Assembly: GCA_024653385.1 (NCBI GenBank)
Contig: JANLFZ010000028.1
Location: 9,092-23,658, forward strand
Reading direction: 5' to 3'
DNA: 14,567 bases
Source of the DNA: Thermoguttaceae bacterium
Lineage (GTDB): Bacteria > Planctomycetota > Planctomycetia > Pirellulales > Thermoguttaceae
Shown: positions 12,914 through 14,567 of the stretch, piece after piece
Layout: every line of letters starts with the position of its first letter
How positions within the stretch are numbered: position 1 is the stretch's first letter
Program-made: the position numbers and the translations under genes
The notes under the pieces: generated by a model
The model's input: the letters and a program-made list of their open reading frames with translations, nothing else
Told to the model about the DNA's origin: nothing
Database searches by the model: none

Positions 12914-14567
12914 CTACTTTTTCTTCGCCTTGACGGCGGCCTGGGCGGCAGCCAGTCGGGCGATCGGCACGCGGAACGGCGAGCAACTGACGTAGTTCAG
13001 TCCCACCTTGTAGCAGAACTCGACCGAGGCGGGGTCGCCCCCTTGCTCGCCGCAGATGCCGATCTTCAGCGTCTTGCGCGTGGCGCGGCCTTTTTCGACC
13101 GCCATGCGGATCAACTGGCCGATGCCGTCCTGGTCGATCGTCTGGAACGGATCGGCCTTGAGGATCTTCTTGGCGAGGTAGTCGGGCAGGAAGCCGCCGA
13201 TGTCGTCGCGGCTGAAGCCGAAGCCCATCTGCGTGAGGTCGTTCGTACCGAACGAGAAAAACTCCGCGGTCTTGGCCATCTGGTCGGCCAGGAGGCACGC
13301 CCGGGGGATCTCGATCATCGTGCCGTAGGGGCAGTCGATCGAGAGGCCGAATTGCTTCTCGACCTCCTGCTTGACGCGATCGAAGATGACCTTGGTCACG
13401 TCCAACTCGGCCACGTCGCAGGTGACGGGGACCATCAGCTCGGGCTTGGGCGTCTTGCCGGCCTTCTTGAGTTCGGCGGCGGCCTCGAAGATCGCCCGAA
13501 TCTGCATCTCGGAGACCTCGGGATAGGTGATTCCCAGGCGCACGCCCCGGTGGCCCATCATGGGGTTCGTCTCGTGCAGTTGCTCGCCGCGGCGCTTGAT
13601 ATCGGCCACGGTGATGCCCAGGGCCTTGGCCAACTCGGCCTGGGCCGCCTCGTGCTGCGGAACGAACTCATGGAGCGGCGGGTCCAACAGGCGGATGGTC
13701 ACGGGCAGGCCGTCCATCGCCTCGAGGGTGCCCTTGATGTCGCGCTTGACGAACTTCGCCAGCTCGTCGACCGCCTTCTTGCGTTCCTCGGGCGTGGTCG
13801 AGAGGATCATCTTGCGCAGGACGAACAGCGGCTCGTCCGAGCCCTCGCCGTAGAACATGTGCTCGGTGCGGAACAGCCCGATGCCCTCGGCGCCGAAGTC
13901 GCGGGCGACCTTGGCGTCGGCCGGCGTGTCGGCATTGGTGCGCACCCCCAGCGCGCGGTGCTTGTCGACGAGCTTCATGAACGCGCCGAAGCGCGGGTTT
14001 TCGGTGGCGTCCATCATCTTCAGGGCGCCGGCGTAGACTCGGCCCTTGGTGCCGTTGAGGGTCAGCACGTCGCCCTCCTTGAAGGTCTTGCCGCCGACCG
14101 AGAGGGTCTTCTTGTGGGCGTCGATCTTCAGCTCGCCGGCGCCGACGATGCAGCACTTGCCCCAGCCGCGAGCCACCAGGGCCGCGTGGCTCGTCATGCC
14201 GCCGCGCGCGGTGAGGATGCCTTGGGCGGCCCGCATGCCCTCGACGTCCTCGGGGTTCGTCTCTTCGCGCACCAGGATCACCTTCTTGCCCTGCGCGGTC
14301 CAATCGACGGCGTCCTGCGACGTGAAGACGATCTGGCCGACCGCGCCGCCGGGGCCGGCCGGCAGGCCGCTGGCGACCGGCTTGTGGTTCTTTTCGTCGG
14401 CAGGATCGACGATGGGATGGAGGAGTTCATCCAACTGGGCCGGCTCGACCCGCATCACCGCGGTCGCCTCGTCGATGAACGGCTTGCCGTCGGGGCCCTT
14501 CTCGGCGAGCATGTCCATCGCCATGTTCAGCGCCGCCGTGCCCGTTCGCTTGCCGTTGCGGCACTGG
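12914..14567 (-). CDS. ppdK: Pyruvate, phosphate dikinase, C-terminal part (5' end outside window)
   Basis: PPDK interconverts pyruvate, ATP and phosphate with PEP, AMP and pyrophosphate. The frame is open to the window edge, beginning with CRNGKRTGTAALNMAMDMLAEKG; ATG 14524 is internal, so about 550 C-terminal residues are visible and the N-terminal ATP-grasp domain is missing. The swivelling domain carries the phospho-carrier histidine in GGMTSHAALVARGWGKCCIVG (His codon 14186-14188), preceded by REETNPEDVEGM. The PEP/pyruvate-binding barrel follows: GVRTNADTPADAKVARDFGAEGIGLFRTEHMF, RLLDPPLHEF, NPMMGHRGVRLGITYPEVSEMQIRAIFEAA, ELMVPVTCDVAEL, GTMIEIPRACLLAD, SFGTNDLTQM and GICGEQGGDP with its catalytic cysteine. 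These segments are specific to PPDK rather than PEP synthase. The protein ends in a lysine-rich tail (KAKKK). Confidence 0.96.
   Translation of the reverse strand, partial: QCRNGKRTGTAALNMAMDMLAEKGPDGKPFIDEATAVMRVEPAQLDELLHPIVDPADEKNHKPVASGLPAGPGGAVGQIVFTSQDAVDWTAQGKKVILVREETNPEDVEGMRAAQGILTARGGMTSHAALVARGWGKCCIVGAGELKIDAHKKTLSVGGKTFKEGDVLTLNGTKGRVYAGALKMMDATENPRFGAFMKLVDKHRALGVRTNADTPADAKVARDFGAEGIGLFRTEHMFYGEGSDEPLFVLRKMILSTTPEERKKAVDELAKFVKRDIKGTLEAMDGLPVTIRLLDPPLHEFVPQHEAAQAELAKALGITVADIKRRGEQLHETNPMMGHRGVRLGITYPEVSEMQIRAIFEAAAELKKAGKTPKPELMVPVTCDVAELDVTKVIFDRVKQEVEKQFGLSIDCPYGTMIEIPRACLLADQMAKTAEFFSFGTNDLTQMGFGFSRDDIGGFLPDYLAKKILKADPFQTIDQDGIGQLIRMAVEKGRATRKTLKIGICGEQGGDPASVEFCYKVGLNYVSCSPFRVPIARLAAAQAAVKAKKK

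Noticed and set aside
1..14567. CRISPR array, tRNA/rRNA, insertion sequence, phage or defence island
   Set aside because: I saw no regularly spaced direct repeats, no tRNA-like cloverleaf or rRNA sequence, and no transposase, integrase or defence-family protein in any frame.

Overview
The window looks like chromosomal DNA from a planctomycete, probably of the Pirellulales type. The reasons are uniformly high GC, a set of pseudopilin genes with F-[ST]-L-[VI]-E signals next to an RGSAY-type membrane protein, a secreted arylsulfatase, a secreted multidomain GH51 arabinofuranosidase, a DUF4058 protein, and loosely packed genes on both strands. This placement comes from recognising gene families, not from a marker gene. 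I found no rRNA, tRNA, CRISPR array, transposase, integrase or phage gene.

Layout. (1) 2-3853, plus strand: the tail of an HD-GYP phosphodiesterase gene, then three pseudopilin-like genes and a fourth gene for a single-pass membrane protein with a probable beta-helix ectodomain. The first three genes are joined by 4-nt ATGA overlaps, so this looks like one operon whose promoter lies upstream of the window. It probably supplies minor subunits of a type II secretion, competence or type IV pilus-like filament. (2) 3899-5434, minus strand: a secreted sulfatase convergent with that operon. (3) 5435-5677: a divergent intergenic region, followed by a small DUF4177-like gene. (4) 5999-6363: about 360 bases without a convincing gene, rich in inverted repeats whose arms can pair in alternative ways, ending in an AT-rich island with a perfect TATAAT. 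(5) 6364-8082: a large signalling protein (degenerate receiver, PAS, GAF, helical segment, intact C-terminal receiver) with no histidine-kinase ATPase domain. (6) 8187-12885: GH51 arabinofuranosidase, glycerol-3-phosphate dehydrogenase and a DUF4058 protein, same strand with short gaps. (7) 12914-14567, minus strand: the C-terminal part of pyruvate phosphate dikinase, convergent with DUF4058 across a short gap holding a hairpin.

How it fits together. The sulfatase and GH51 enzyme suggest an organism that breaks down sulfated or arabinose-containing polysaccharides outside the cytoplasm. GlpD and PPDK are core carbon and energy metabolism, and their position beside the hydrolase need not mean a shared pathway. 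The HD-GYP gene joined to pseudopilins suggests cyclic-di-GMP control close to a surface filament. No complete new system can be demonstrated. The most unusual items are the pseudopilin with an inserted beta-rich domain, the beta-helix partner protein, and the structured DNA at 6001-6291.
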